Part shown: positions 1 to 10,452 of the stretch, piece by piece
Layout: every line of letters starts with the position of its first letter
Position numbering within the stretch: position 1 is the first letter of the stretch
Source of the DNA: REEB95 sp963762425
GTDB taxonomy: Bacteria; Pseudomonadota; Alphaproteobacteria; ATCC43930; CGMCC-115725
Assembly (NCBI GenBank): GCA_963762425.1
Contig: CAVXKY010000018.1
Location: forward strand, 1-64,000
Reading direction: 5' to 3'
DNA: 64,000 bases
Notes under the pieces: model-generated
Database searches by the model: none
Seen by the model: the letters and a program-made list of their open reading frames with translations, nothing else
What the model was told of the DNA's origin: nothing
Position numbers and translations under genes: made by a program

Positions 1-42
1 GTAATCAGTAGGTCCGCGGTTCGAATCCGCGCGTCGGCACCA
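1..42 (+). tRNA. 3' part of a tRNA, probably tRNA-Thr(UGU)
   Basis: The window opens inside a tRNA. A T-arm with the loop core GGTTCGAATCC, an acceptor strand CGTCGGC, a discriminator A and an encoded CCA end at position 42 are visible. The first bases, GTAATCAGTAGGTC, match the anticodon 3' half and variable loop of alphaproteobacterial tRNA-Thr with anticodon UGU. The anticodon itself is mostly outside the window, so the isotype is inferred from memory of that family. Confidence 0.85.
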
Positions 43-193
43 GCTTTCGACGGGTACCATCGCGGGCGCGGCCGGGCCCCGGTTCATGACAGCGATGTTG
101 CAGTCCGGCACGGCTTCTATCGCGAGTTAAATCTGGCGGCATTCCCGCGGGGGGAGTAAAAGAACCCGCCCGGGAAAGGGCGGAAGAGAAAAC

Positions 194-1111
194 TTGAACG
201 CGATGAAGACCGCGGCAAGGGACGACGGCGCGCGTTTTCTGATGTGCGCGCCCGATTACTTCGCCGTCACCTACGCCATCAACCCATGGATGGACCCGGC
301 GCAATGGGCAAGCCACGCGCGCGGCTTCGGCCAAACCGCGCGCCGCGAATGGAAAAAGCTGCGCCAGATGCTGGAGCGTCTCGGCGCGCGCATCGATTTG
401 GTGCCGCCGGAAGCGGAATTGCACGATCTGGTCTTCACCGCCAACTCGGCCGTGGTGATGGACGGGGTGGCGCTGCTCGCCCATTTCCGCCATGTCGAGC
501 GGCAGCGGGAAGAAGAGCATTCCGAGCGCTGTTTCCGCGCGCTTATGGCACGCGGCGTCATCGCCGCGGTGCGGCGCATGCCCGCGGGCCTGGTCCAGGA
601 AGGCGCCGGCGATTGCGTCTGGGACCGCGCGCGGCAGATGTTCTGGATGGGCTATGGACCGCGCTCGCATCGCGATGCCGCGCGCGTGATGCGCGAGACC
701 TTCGGGCTCGAGACGCAGCCGCTCGAACTCGCCGACCCGCGTTTCTATCACATGGATACGGCGCTCTCCCCGCTGCCGCGCGGCGAAATGATGTACGTGC
801 CTGCGGCCTTCACCGCCGAGGGCTTGCGCCAGATCCGCGACCGCGTCGCGCCGGAGCAACGCATCGAGCTCGGCGCCAAGGACGCGACGGCGTTCGCGGC
901 CAACGCGGTGTGCGTCGACGACGACATCGTGCTCTCGGGCTGCGGCGCCGTGTTGCGCCGCCGGCTCGAAGCGGCCGGCTATCGCGTCCATGCAACGCCC
1001 TTGGGCGCCTTCCAGCGCAGCGGCGGCTCGGCCTTCTGCCTGACCTTGCGGCTCGATCTTCGCTCGGCCGGCAAAGGCGCGGCGCGGCAACCGGCGACGG
1101 GTAAAATATAG
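194..1111 (+). CDS. Amidinotransferase-fold hydrolase, DDAH/arginine deiminase-like
   Basis: A 305-residue protein of the guanidino-group-modifying superfamily, which hydrolyses or transfers the guanidino carbon of arginine derivatives. Visible landmarks are LVFTAN (79-84), EGAGDC (136-141), the catalytic-type histidine in YHMDTALSPL (H186) and the C-terminal nucleophile in GGSAFCLTLRL (C282). This His/Cys pairing and order match dimethylarginine dimethylaminohydrolase-like proteins. The TTG at 194 is chosen because a GGAAGAG-type ribosome binding site lies just upstream; the ATG at 203 is the alternative. It stands alone between the tRNA and gmhA. The exact substrate (dimethylarginine, arginine or another) cannot be read from the sequence. 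Confidence 0.85.
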   Translation: MNAMKTAARDDGARFLMCAPDYFAVTYAINPWMDPAQWASHARGFGQTARREWKKLRQMLERLGARIDLVPPEAELHDLVFTANSAVVMDGVALLAHFRHVERQREEEHSERCFRALMARGVIAAVRRMPAGLVQEGAGDCVWDRARQMFWMGYGPRSHRDAARVMRETFGLETQPLELADPRFYHMDTALSPLPRGEMMYVPAAFTAEGLRQIRDRVAPEQRIELGAKDATAFAANAVCVDDDIVLSGCGAVLRRRLEAAGYRVHATPLGAFQRSGGSAFCLTLRLDLRSAGKGAARQPATGKI

Positions 1112-1206
1112 CCAGATCAGCGGCTTGGCTTTCGAGTCGGGTTCCAGCATGGATCGCGCTTTATGCCGGGCGGGGTCTCGTGCCATATAACGCGGAGAAG
1201 AAAATC

Positions 1207-1779
1207 ATGGCCCGTCTCAAGGATTATCTCGAAGCCTCGCGCGCGGCGCTCGCCGCGACCATCGACGGCGTGGACGAGGCGCGTATCGAGCGCGCGATCG
1301 CGGCCATCACATCCGCCTTGTCCAAGGACAAGCCCCTGCTGATCTGCGGCAATGGCGGCTCGGCGGCCGACGCCATGCACATCGCCGGCGAGCTGGTCGG
1401 CCGCTATTTGAAGGAACGGCGCGGCTTGAAGGCGATCGCGCTCTCATCCGACCCGGCGGTGCTGACGGCCTGGAGCAACGATTACGGCTACGACACCGTG
1501 TTCGCGCGCCAGGTGGAGGCGCTCGGCGAAAAAGGCGGCGTGTTGCTGGCGATTTCGACCAGCGGCAATTCCAAGAACGTGATCGCGGCGGCCAAGGCGG
1601 CGAAGAAAAAAGGCATGATGGTGGTGGGCCTGACCGGCAAGGGGGGCGGCAAGCTCGGCACTGAAACCGACATCCTGCTCGACGTGCCGGCTAATCAGAC
1701 GCCGCTCATCCAGCAGATTCACATCTGCCTTTATCACTTCATCTGTTCCGAGATCGAAGAGCGGATATCCCGCGCCTGA
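1207..1779 (+). CDS. gmhA: Phosphoheptose isomerase (sedoheptulose-7-phosphate isomerase)
   Basis: A 190-residue single SIS-domain protein of the normal length for GmhA, which converts sedoheptulose-7-phosphate to D-glycero-D-manno-heptose-7-phosphate in the cytosol. This is the first step towards the heptose of the LPS core. Phosphate-binding segments CGNGGSAAD (47-55) and STSGNS (117-122) are clear, and the C-terminal HICLYHFIC helix is typical. The ATG at 1207 follows GGAGAAG at 1194-1200. A GTG at 1180 is in frame but lacks a better site. No other heptose-pathway gene is nearby. The gene converges on the Flp pilin gene with only 8 bp between them. Confidence 0.93.
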   Translation: MARLKDYLEASRAALAATIDGVDEARIERAIAAITSALSKDKPLLICGNGGSAADAMHIAGELVGRYLKERRGLKAIALSSDPAVLTAWSNDYGYDTVFARQVEALGEKGGVLLAISTSGNSKNVIAAAKAAKKKGMMVVGLTGKGGGKLGTETDILLDVPANQTPLIQQIHICLYHFICSEIEERISRA

Positions 1780-1787
1780 GGCCGCGA

Positions 1788-1964
1788 TCAGCGGGCGAGC
1801 GCCTGGGCGATGGTGTTGAAGGTGTTGGTGAGCCCGGTCGAGACGCCGTGCAGGCTGGTCGCGATCACCACGCCGATCGTGGCGCAGATCACGCCGTATT
1901 CCAATGCGACGACGCCGCGTTCGTCGCGCAGCAATTGGCCGATCATTCGATTGACGTCCGACAT
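1788..1964 (-). CDS. flp: Flp family type IVb pilin
   Basis: A 58-residue prepilin. The short leader ends in DERG, followed by VVALEYGVI: glycine at -1 (G17) and glutamate at +5 (E22) of the mature protein, then tyrosine and a hydrophobic helix (ICATIGVVIATSL). This is the Flp/Fap signature processed by a prepilin peptidase. The ATG has GGAGAG five bases upstream; an in-frame GTG at 1974-1976 is less likely. It is the major subunit of the Tad pilus built by the genes to its right, but it is transcribed away from them, so it must have its own promoter in the region 1977-2220. No prepilin peptidase (CpaA) is encoded in the window. Confidence 0.92.
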   Translation of the reverse strand: MSDVNRMIGQLLRDERGVVALEYGVICATIGVVIATSLHGVSTGLTNTFNTIAQALAR

Positions 1965-2223
1965 GAATCTCTCCACCGGAATTCCGCGAAAGGCGGTTAA
2001 GCCACGGTAAGGCCGTTATTCGAAAACTCAAAACAATATCGTCTAAAATTATCCGCGTATTCGCGCGAAATCGCTTCGAAACGCCGGAATTATTGACACC
2101 GGGTTAACAAACGCCCTCGGCGCGGCGCGAATTATCGGACCCGCAAGCCGCTTTCAGCCTTGCTTAACCACAATGGGCGACACTGGCCTCCGCAAAACTT
2201 TCCAGCGGCGAGGAAATTTCACG

Positions 2224-3252
2224 GTGTCTCGGCAATTTCACGGCATGGGTGCGGAACGACATTTCGGCAACGCCGCGTGGGTCGCGGCGCGGCTGTTGCC
2301 GCTCTTGGCCGCCTGCGCCTTGGCGTTGTCGGGTTGCGCCCATTCCCCCAAGGACGCCGGCGCATCTTCCGCCGACCAGGCTCAAGCCCAGGCCGCCGAG
2401 GACGCCAAGCCGCCGATGCAACGCGGCGAGGAAGCGGATTCGCGCGGCGATTACGCCGCCGCGGCCGGATTCTACCGCAAGGCGCACGAATCCGATCCCG
2501 CCGCGCTCGACCCGCTCTACCATCTCGGCGCGGCGCAAGTGGCGGGCCGCGATTACACCGGCGCTTATGAGACCTATCATCAGGCCCAGACCCTGTCCGC
2601 CGACGATCCCGAGGCGGCGTTCCGGCTCGGCGAGTTGATGCTGATGCGCGGGTCGCCCCAGGCGGCGATCGACCAATTCGACATCGCGCTCCGGAACCGC
2701 AAGATCGACCCCTCGCTCTACAGCGCGATCGGCGTCGCCTACAGCATGATGGGCAAATACGACAAGGCGATCGGCGACTACAAGCTCGGGCTGAAAATCG
2801 CGCCGGATCACATGGGGCTGCGGAACAATCTGGGCCTGGCTCAGTTCCTGGCCGGCGATTACGACGGCGCGGTCAAGACGCTGTCCGAGCTGGTGGCGAT
2901 GCCCAACGCCAAGCCGCGTTACCGGGAGAATCTCGCTTTCATCTACGCGATCCACGGCGATTACGAACATGCGCGCGCGGCGGCGGGGCACGACGTCGAC
3001 TTGGCCTCGCTCAAGAGCGACCTCGATCTCTATCGCTCCGGCCAGCAAACCAATCAACAGGGCAGCGAGAGCCAAGCCATTAACCAAGAATTGATGGGCA
3101 TCCATTTCAGCGGCAATCCGGCGACCGCCCAGGCCGCCCCGGCCGCCGCCGCGGTGGGCGCGCAAACCAGTCAAATCGGGCCCAGCCCAATCGGAGCCGG
3201 CCAGCCCGAACCCGGCCGGGCCGAAGACGGCCAAAGCGACGTCTCCCGTTAG
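2224..3252 (+). CDS. tadD: TPR-repeat lipoprotein, TadD-like Tad pilus assembly protein
   Basis: A 342-residue protein. Its hydrophobic signal ends in the lipobox LSGC (C38), then come several tetratricopeptide-type helical repeats (about residues 65-230, for example EAAFRLGELMLMRGSPQAAIDQFD and ALDPLYHLGAAQVAGRDY) and a low-complexity Pro/Ala/Gln tail. A lipid-anchored periplasmic TPR protein beside cpaB-cpaF matches TadD, a pilotin-like factor for the secretin. The GTG at 2224 is preferred because GAGGAAA lies seven bases upstream; an ATG at 2245 is also possible. Here it is the first rightward gene, whereas tadD usually follows tadC. Assignment to TadD rests on architecture and context. 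Confidence 0.78.
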   Translation: MSRQFHGMGAERHFGNAAWVAARLLPLLAACALALSGCAHSPKDAGASSADQAQAQAAEDAKPPMQRGEEADSRGDYAAAAGFYRKAHESDPAALDPLYHLGAAQVAGRDYTGAYETYHQAQTLSADDPEAAFRLGELMLMRGSPQAAIDQFDIALRNRKIDPSLYSAIGVAYSMMGKYDKAIGDYKLGLKIAPDHMGLRNNLGLAQFLAGDYDGAVKTLSELVAMPNAKPRYRENLAFIYAIHGDYEHARAAAGHDVDLASLKSDLDLYRSGQQTNQQGSESQAINQELMGIHFSGNPATAQAAPAAAAVGAQTSQIGPSPIGAGQPEPGRAEDGQSDVSR

Positions 3253-3441
3253 GCCCCGGCCGCCAGGCCCTTGGGCCGGGCGCCACCCCAAATCCCTGAT
3301 TTATCCTGGTTTTCATCGGCTATTAACCAGAGTCGGCCAAAATCACCACCGGTTCGTTCTGTATGCGGGCGAGGGATCCGCGCCGGACAAAGACGGCGCG
3401 GGGCGGCTTGCCCGAGAGGATTGAAGAGGGTTTAGAGCGCG

Positions 3442-4404
3442 ATGTTCGCCACCATTCCGCCACGCCGGTTGATCCTGCTTGCCGCAGCGATGGGCTTGTC
3501 GCTCGTCACGGCGCTGGTCGTGCGCGGCTGGGTCGACAACGTGCGCCGCGAGGCGACGCCGGCCGCAATCGTCCAGACGGTCAAGCCGCCGACGATGATT
3601 CTGGTCGCGGCCAAGCCGCTGCCCGCCGGTCACTTCATCAAGGACGAGGATCTGAAGTGGCAGAGCTGGCCGGACGACAACATGGCGTCGAGCTATCTCG
3701 TCCAGGGCGCGATCGAAACCTCCGCCATCGTCGGCTCGGTCGCGCGCGGCGGCATCGCGCTGGGCGAGCCGATCACCGATGCGCGCATCGTCAAGAAGGG
3801 CGAGCGCGGCTTCCTGGCCGCGATCGTGACGCCGGGCTTCCGCGCCATCACCGTCACCCTGAGCTCGAATGGCGGGCTCTCCGGCCTCGCCATTCCCGGC
3901 GACCGGATCGATGTGCTGCTCACCATGACGTTGCCGAGCACGAACAAGGACGCGCCCGAGCGCAAATTCACCGAGACCGTGATGCAGGACGTTCGCGTTC
4001 TGGCGATCGATCAGAAGATGGACGATCAGGCGGGCGACGCCGTGATGGCCCACACCGCCACCTTGGAAGTCACGCCGAAGCAGGCCGAAACGGTGACGCT
4101 GTTGCAGGAGCTCGGCAAGATGTCGATGACCCTGCGCAGCGTGGGCAGCGCCGAGAACGACGCCGAGACTCATGCGCCGACCGTCACCTCGGAGAGCGAT
4201 TTGACCGCGTTGCTGGGATTGCGCGCGCCCGCGAAAGCCACGGGCGGCGGCGGCGACCGGATCGAAGTGGTGCGCGGCACGCAACGCAGCGTCATCGACA
4301 TTTCCGGCCGCACCATCCAGCAGGACAATTCCCCGCCGGCCGCCGCGGTCGGAACCGCGGATAAGAAGGCCTTAGAGGCCGCGCAACCGGGGAAGAAACA
4401 ATGA
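3442..4404 (+). CDS. cpaB: Flp pilus assembly protein CpaB (RcpC)
   Basis: A 320-residue inner-membrane/periplasmic protein. An N-terminal membrane anchor (about 9-28, RLILLAAAMGLSLVTALVV) is followed by a SAF-like domain (about 50-115, with VAAKPLPAGHFIKDEDLKW) and an RcpC-type domain (about 130-245, FRAITVTLSSNGGLSGLAIPGDRIDVLLT). CpaB connects the secretin with the inner-membrane parts of the Tad machine. The ATG at 3442 follows a weak GAGGG at longer than usual spacing. The stop codon overlaps the start of cpaC by four bases, so the two are translationally coupled. Confidence 0.93.
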   Translation: MFATIPPRRLILLAAAMGLSLVTALVVRGWVDNVRREATPAAIVQTVKPPTMILVAAKPLPAGHFIKDEDLKWQSWPDDNMASSYLVQGAIETSAIVGSVARGGIALGEPITDARIVKKGERGFLAAIVTPGFRAITVTLSSNGGLSGLAIPGDRIDVLLTMTLPSTNKDAPERKFTETVMQDVRVLAIDQKMDDQAGDAVMAHTATLEVTPKQAETVTLLQELGKMSMTLRSVGSAENDAETHAPTVTSESDLTALLGLRAPAKATGGGGDRIEVVRGTQRSVIDISGRTIQQDNSPPAAAVGTADKKALEAAQPGKKQ

Positions 4405-5999
4405 TCCGCCACACTCCCGCCCTCTTCCGCCTCTTCACCCGCGCGCTGGCGCTGGCGCTAACCGTGAGCCTGACGATGGCGCCGCTGCATCTCTATGCCG
4501 CCTCGACGGTGATCTCGTCCAACGGCGAAATCCTGTCGCTCGGCATCAGCAAGGGTATCGTGTTGCGGCTCGACCGCCCGGCCAGCAACGTCTTCGTCGC
4601 CGATCCTGCGGTGGCCGACATCCAGGTCAAGTCGCCGACCATCATCTATCTGGTCGGCAAGACGGTGGGTTCGACCACGCTGTTCGCGCTCGACAAGCAG
4701 GACCAGGTGATCATGAACAGCCGGATCGAGGTGCATGCCGACACCGACGGGCTGCAAAGCGCGATCAACCAGCTGGTGCCGAACAGCGGCATCAAGGTGA
4801 AGGCGATCAGCGACTCGGTGGTGCTCGACGGCTCGCTCAAATCCGCCGCCGAGGGCGACGACATCCGGCAGCTCGCGGCGCGTTACGTGCCGGACGCCAA
4901 GCAGCTCGTCAACCAGATGCAGCTCGACGCGCCCAACCAGATCAACCTGCATGTCCGCATCGCCGAGGTTTCGCGCACCGTCGAGAAGCAGTTCGGCATC
5001 AATTGGCAGAACATGTACAACAACGGCACCATCGCCTTCGGCCTGATGTCCGGCGGCACCACCACCGCCGCCTCGACCGCCATCAGCAGCATCGCCGGCT
5101 CGAACACCGCCACCGGCGCCATCATTCCCAATTTGGCGGGCACCAGCGGGGCCGGCTTCAACACCGGGGGCGCGGCGATCCAGAGCGGCGCCACGGTCAA
5201 CAACCTCTATAGCGGCTTCACCCATGGCAGCGGGAGCGTCAATGGGATGATCACCGCGCTGGAGAACCAGGGCCTCATCAACATCCTGGCCGAACCCAAT
5301 CTGACCGCGGTTTCGGGCCAGAAGGCGAGCTTCCTCGCCGGCGGCGAATTCCCGGTGCCAGTGCCGCAATCGGGCACCGGCGGAAGCGCCGTCGTCACCA
5401 TCGACTACAAGCAGTTCGGCGTGGGCCTGACCTTCATCGGGACCATCCTCAACGGCAACCGCATCAGCCTGCATGTCGAGCCCGAGGTCAGCCAGATCGA
5501 CACCTCGACCGAGATCCAGGTCGCCGGCGTCACCGTGCCCGGGCTTTCGACGCGGCGCGCCGAAACCACGGTCGAGCTCGCCAGCGGCCAGAGCTTCGCC
5601 ATCGGCGGTCTGATGCAGAACAACACCACGCAGAACATCAACAAGTTCCCGTGGCTCGCCGATTTGCCGATCCTGGGCCCGCTGTTCCGTTCCGAAGCCT
5701 TCCAACGCAACGAGACCGAGCTGGTCATCATCGTCACGCCCTATATCGTGCGGCCGGTGTCGAACGAACAGATGGCGATGCCGACCGACGGCATGACCAC
5801 GCCGAGCGATTTCGACATGATCATGAACAGCCACATGATGGGATCCGATTCCACCAAGCAGCCGGCGGCCCAGACGGACCCGGCGCAACCGGCCAATCCT
5901 TCCTCGCGGCCGGTGTCGCAATCGGCCCAGCCCGTAACCTTGCCCGACGGGCGCAAGGCGGCCGTGCCGCTGGGTCAAGTCGGCTTCGAGATCGATTGA
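4401..5999 (+). CDS. cpaC: Tad pilus secretin CpaC (RcpA)
   Basis: A 532-residue outer-membrane secretin. It has a signal peptide ending near residue 34, then the pilus-secretin N-terminal domain (about 45-110, with NVFVADPAVADIQVKSPTIIYLVG), a BON-like stretch (about 115-160), and the secretin core (about 180-460) including INILAEPNLTAVSGQKASFLAGG and the C-terminal ELVIIVTPYIVRPV. A Ser/Thr/Gly-rich insertion at about 210-275 precedes the core. It forms the channel through which the Flp pilus crosses the outer membrane. It overlaps cpaB by four bases and is 11 bp from cpaD. Confidence 0.96.
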   Translation: MIRHTPALFRLFTRALALALTVSLTMAPLHLYAASTVISSNGEILSLGISKGIVLRLDRPASNVFVADPAVADIQVKSPTIIYLVGKTVGSTTLFALDKQDQVIMNSRIEVHADTDGLQSAINQLVPNSGIKVKAISDSVVLDGSLKSAAEGDDIRQLAARYVPDAKQLVNQMQLDAPNQINLHVRIAEVSRTVEKQFGINWQNMYNNGTIAFGLMSGGTTTAASTAISSIAGSNTATGAIIPNLAGTSGAGFNTGGAAIQSGATVNNLYSGFTHGSGSVNGMITALENQGLINILAEPNLTAVSGQKASFLAGGEFPVPVPQSGTGGSAVVTIDYKQFGVGLTFIGTILNGNRISLHVEPEVSQIDTSTEIQVAGVTVPGLSTRRAETTVELASGQSFAIGGLMQNNTTQNINKFPWLADLPILGPLFRSEAFQRNETELVIIVTPYIVRPVSNEQMAMPTDGMTTPSDFDMIMNSHMMGSDSTKQPAAQTDPAQPANPSSRPVSQSAQPVTLPDGRKAAVPLGQVGFEID

Positions 6000-6010
6000 G
6001 GAAATCCGCC

Positions 6011-6730
6011 ATGGGCCACGCCTTTTCCCTGAACACCTATCTCCGCTCGCGCACCTGCTGGGCGCTCCTGGCCGCCATGCTGGTGGCGCTGCTTCTGCCC
6101 GGCTGCTCCAACCAGCCCGACGCGATGAACGATCCGCCCAAGGCGATCACGGTGAAGCCGGTGCTGGCGACGCACCCGGTTTATTTCGACAACGGCTCGG
6201 CCATGCTGAGCCCGGCCGAGATCGACGGGTTGCGCGCCTTCCTCGGCGAGGGCCGGGTCACCAAGATCGATTCCATCACGGTCCAGGCCGGCGACAGCCA
6301 GCTGGGAACCGCGCGGGCCTCGCGGGTGAGCGACGCGTTGAGCAATCTCGGCTACACCCATGTGGTGGCGCCGTCGAGCCAGCCCGGCAACGACGCGGTC
6401 GCGGTGGTGGTGAAACGCCTAGCGGCCATGCCGCCCGCCTGCCCCGATTGGAACCAGGTCGGCCAATACGACCCCCATAACCTGCCGATGAGCAATCTCG
6501 GCTGCGCCAACGCCACCAATCTCTATCTCATGGTGGCCGATCCGCGCGACCTGGTTTCCGGGCGGATGCTCGGCCCGGCCGACGGCGAGGAAGCCGTGCG
6601 CGCGGTCGACAATTACCGTTCGGGCAAGCTCGACAGCCTTTCCTGGGGCCCCGGCGGGGGTTCCGGCGGCGGGTCTTCGGGCGGTTCTTCTTCCGGCGCC
6701 TCTACCAGCGGTGGCAGCGGTGGACAATAA
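6011..6730 (+). CDS. cpaD: Pilus assembly lipoprotein CpaD
   Basis: A 239-residue lipoprotein with a signal peptide and lipobox LLPGC (C32), followed by a CpaD domain (about 45-200). That domain includes VYFDNGSAMLSPAEIDGLRAFL, which recalls OmpA-like or RcpB folds, and the family-typical CPDWNQVGQYDPHNLPMSNLGCA. The last 20 residues are almost pure Gly/Ser. The ATG at 6011 follows GAGGAAA, which overlaps the cpaC stop. The gene end overlaps the start of cpaE by 20 bp. CpaD works with the secretin at the outer membrane. Confidence 0.92.
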   Translation: MGHAFSLNTYLRSRTCWALLAAMLVALLLPGCSNQPDAMNDPPKAITVKPVLATHPVYFDNGSAMLSPAEIDGLRAFLGEGRVTKIDSITVQAGDSQLGTARASRVSDALSNLGYTHVVAPSSQPGNDAVAVVVKRLAAMPPACPDWNQVGQYDPHNLPMSNLGCANATNLYLMVADPRDLVSGRMLGPADGEEAVRAVDNYRSGKLDSLSWGPGGGSGGGSSGGSSSGASTSGGSGGQ

Positions 6731-7997
6731 TACCGACACCGAAGCGGGATTGCCGGCGGGCCCGCGCCTGCTCGCCTGCGTCATCGACCCGGAGAACGGG
6801 CAGGTGGCGCGCGACCTGGCCGCGGCCCAGGGCTGGCGCAACCCCATCATCCTCGACGGCGGCGTGGCCGCGGCGCACAACTACATCGAGAAATCGCCGC
6901 CGCCCACCCTGCTGATCGTCGACATCGACGACGTCGACGATCCGGTGCAAAGCCTCGCCGCCTTGGCCGAATTCTGCCCGCCGGACATGGGCGTCATCGC
7001 CATCGGCAGCCGGAACGAGCTGACGCTCTACCGCGCGCTGATCGATCTCGGCGTCACCGATTACGTGACCAAGCCGATCACGCTGGCGATGCTGGAGAAT
7101 TCGCTGCGCGGCGAGAAGCGCCCGAATGCCGGCATGGCGCCGCGCAACCAGGCCCAGATCGTCTCCTTCATGGGCGCGCGCGGCGGCGTGGGCACGACCA
7201 CGGTCGCGGGCTCGGTCGCCTGGGCGCTGGCGCATGTCTATCAGAAGCGCGTGGCGCTCCTGGATTTCGACATGCATTTCGGCAATCTGGCGCTGTCCTT
7301 CGACCTCATTCCCGCGCCGGGCATGCGCGAGGCGCTCGAATATCCGGCGCGCATCGACAGCCGGCTGTTGAACTCGGCGATGCTGCAGGAAAGCCCGCGG
7401 CTCAAGGTGTTGGCCGCCGAGGAGCCGATGGTCGACGAGGTTCACGTCGCGTCGGGCGCGGTCGACGCCATGCTCAACGTGCTGCGCGGCGACAACGATT
7501 TCATCATCGTCGATCTGCCCCGCCATCTCGTCGAGGAAATCCGCCGCATGCTGACGCTGTCCAGCACCATCGGCATCGTCACCGATTTGTCGCTCGCCTC
7601 GGCGCGCGACACCCTGCGGCTGGCGGATTTCGCCAAGACGCTGACCCCCGCCGCGCGCCATCTGGTCGTCGCCAACAATGTCGGCGCCAAGCACCGCGGC
7701 GAGATCGCCAAGGGCGAATTCGAGCGCGTCACCGCCATCCATCTCGATTATGCCGTGCCGTTCGAGCCGAGCGCGGCGCTCACCACCTCCTCGACCGGCA
7801 ACGTGCTGACCTCGGCGCTGCGCCACACCAAGGCCGCGGCCGCCTTGCGCGACGTCGCCATGCGGCTCGCGGGCTACGAGCAGAAGCCCGTCAAGAAGAG
7901 CCTGTTGTCCGGGCTTACCAAGCTGCCGGTGCCGAAATTGGGCGGCGCTTTCTCCGTGAGCGCGTTGATGCCGAGCTTCCTGAAGCGGAGCGCCTGA
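6711..7997 (+). CDS. cpaE: Tad pilus localisation ATPase CpaE (TadZ)
   Basis: A 428-residue protein with a receiver-like N-terminal domain (about 20-135, including LLIVDIDDVDD) and a MinD/ParA-type ATPase domain. The P-loop, GARGGVGTTT near 154-163, is the deviant form with threonine in place of lysine, as often seen in TadZ. LLDFDMHFGNLALSF follows. CpaE places the pilus machine at its cellular site. Two GTG codons (6711 and 6720) can start the protein inside the end of cpaD; neither has a clear ribosome binding site, so coupling to cpaD is likely. The stop is one base before the cpaF ATG. Confidence 0.92.
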   Translation: MAAVDNNTDTEAGLPAGPRLLACVIDPENGQVARDLAAAQGWRNPIILDGGVAAAHNYIEKSPPPTLLIVDIDDVDDPVQSLAALAEFCPPDMGVIAIGSRNELTLYRALIDLGVTDYVTKPITLAMLENSLRGEKRPNAGMAPRNQAQIVSFMGARGGVGTTTVAGSVAWALAHVYQKRVALLDFDMHFGNLALSFDLIPAPGMREALEYPARIDSRLLNSAMLQESPRLKVLAAEEPMVDEVHVASGAVDAMLNVLRGDNDFIIVDLPRHLVEEIRRMLTLSSTIGIVTDLSLASARDTLRLADFAKTLTPAARHLVVANNVGAKHRGEIAKGEFERVTAIHLDYAVPFEPSAALTTSSTGNVLTSALRHTKAAAALRDVAMRLAGYEQKPVKKSLLSGLTKLPVPKLGGAFSVSALMPSFLKRSA

Positions 7998-7998
7998 C

Positions 7999-9475
<1,477 letters not shown>

Positions 9476-9480
9476 GCGTC

Positions 9481-10452
9481 ATGGTCGAGGTCGTCTATCT
9501 CTTCCTCATCTTCATCCTGATGCTGGGGGTCCTGACCGCCGGCTGGACCGGATTGATGGGCTTCGATCAGCGCGGGCCGCTGGTCAAGCGCGCGCAAAAG
9601 GCCCGCGACCACTTCATCGGCAAGCCCGAAGAGGCGGCGGCGCTGACGCTGAAGCGCGACGACGAGAAGTCGAAGCTCGACGAGCTGGTGAGCCACTTCC
9701 TGCCCAACACCGAGCATTGGCGGAAGATGATCGGGCGCACCGGCACCAATTTGACGCTCGGCAAGATGGCGATCTTCGCCGTGATCTTCGCCCTCGTCGT
9801 GGGACTGGGGCTTTGGGAGATCGGCGTGTCGCTCGTCATAGCCTTGCCGGCGGCGATCGGCGGCGGGTTTTGGATGCCGCGTTTCATCGTCAACTATCTC
9901 GTCAACCGGCGGGTGACCAAGTTCATCAGCGTCTTCCCCGACGCGGTGGGATTGATGGTGCGGGGATTGCGCGCGGGCCTGCCCGTGACCGAGACCATCA
10001 TCGGCGTGACCCGCGAGATCGGCGAGCCGGTCGGCACCGAGTTCCGCCGCATCGCCGACCATATCCAATTGGGCAAGCCGCTCGAGGACGCGCTGTGGGA
10101 GACCGCCGAGCGCATCGACATGCCCGAATTCACCTTCATGGCGATCGCGTTCTCGATCCAGCGCGAAACCGGCGGCAATCTGGCCGAGACGCTCGATAAC
10201 CTCGACCAGATCCTGCGCCGGCGCCGCCAGCTCCACCTCAAGGTGAAGACCTATTCCGCCGAGGCGAAGGCCTCGGCCACGATCATCGGCGCCTTGCCCT
10301 TCGTCGTGGCGAGCATCCTGGCGGCGGTCGATTTCGACTACATCAAGATTCTGTTCACCACCGAGACGGGCCACGTATTCCTGAGCGCCGCCGTCCTGTG
10401 CCTCGTGATCGGCGTCGGCACCATGATCAAGATGGGCAGGTTCGAGATATGA
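9481..10452 (+). CDS. tadB: Tad pilus inner-membrane platform protein TadB
   Basis: A 323-residue GspF/T2SF-type membrane protein. It has an N-terminal membrane segment (about 4-25), a second hydrophobic block (about 95-130), a cytoplasmic T2SF domain (about 145-270, with FPDAVGLMVRGLRAGLPVTETI and ETGGNLAETLDNL) and two C-terminal segments. With TadC it forms the inner-membrane platform on which the CpaF motor acts. It lies 5 bp after cpaF, and its stop overlaps the tadC start (ATGA). Confidence 0.94.
   Translation: MVEVVYLFLIFILMLGVLTAGWTGLMGFDQRGPLVKRAQKARDHFIGKPEEAAALTLKRDDEKSKLDELVSHFLPNTEHWRKMIGRTGTNLTLGKMAIFAVIFALVVGLGLWEIGVSLVIALPAAIGGGFWMPRFIVNYLVNRRVTKFISVFPDAVGLMVRGLRAGLPVTETIIGVTREIGEPVGTEFRRIADHIQLGKPLEDALWETAERIDMPEFTFMAIAFSIQRETGGNLAETLDNLDQILRRRRQLHLKVKTYSAEAKASATIIGALPFVVASILAAVDFDYIKILFTTETGHVFLSAAVLCLVIGVGTMIKMGRFEI

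Noticed and set aside
5651..6010. Long upstream extension of CpaD
   Set aside because: The frame is open within cpaC, but the extension has no coding character; the ATG at 6011 with a signal peptide and lipobox is the natural start.
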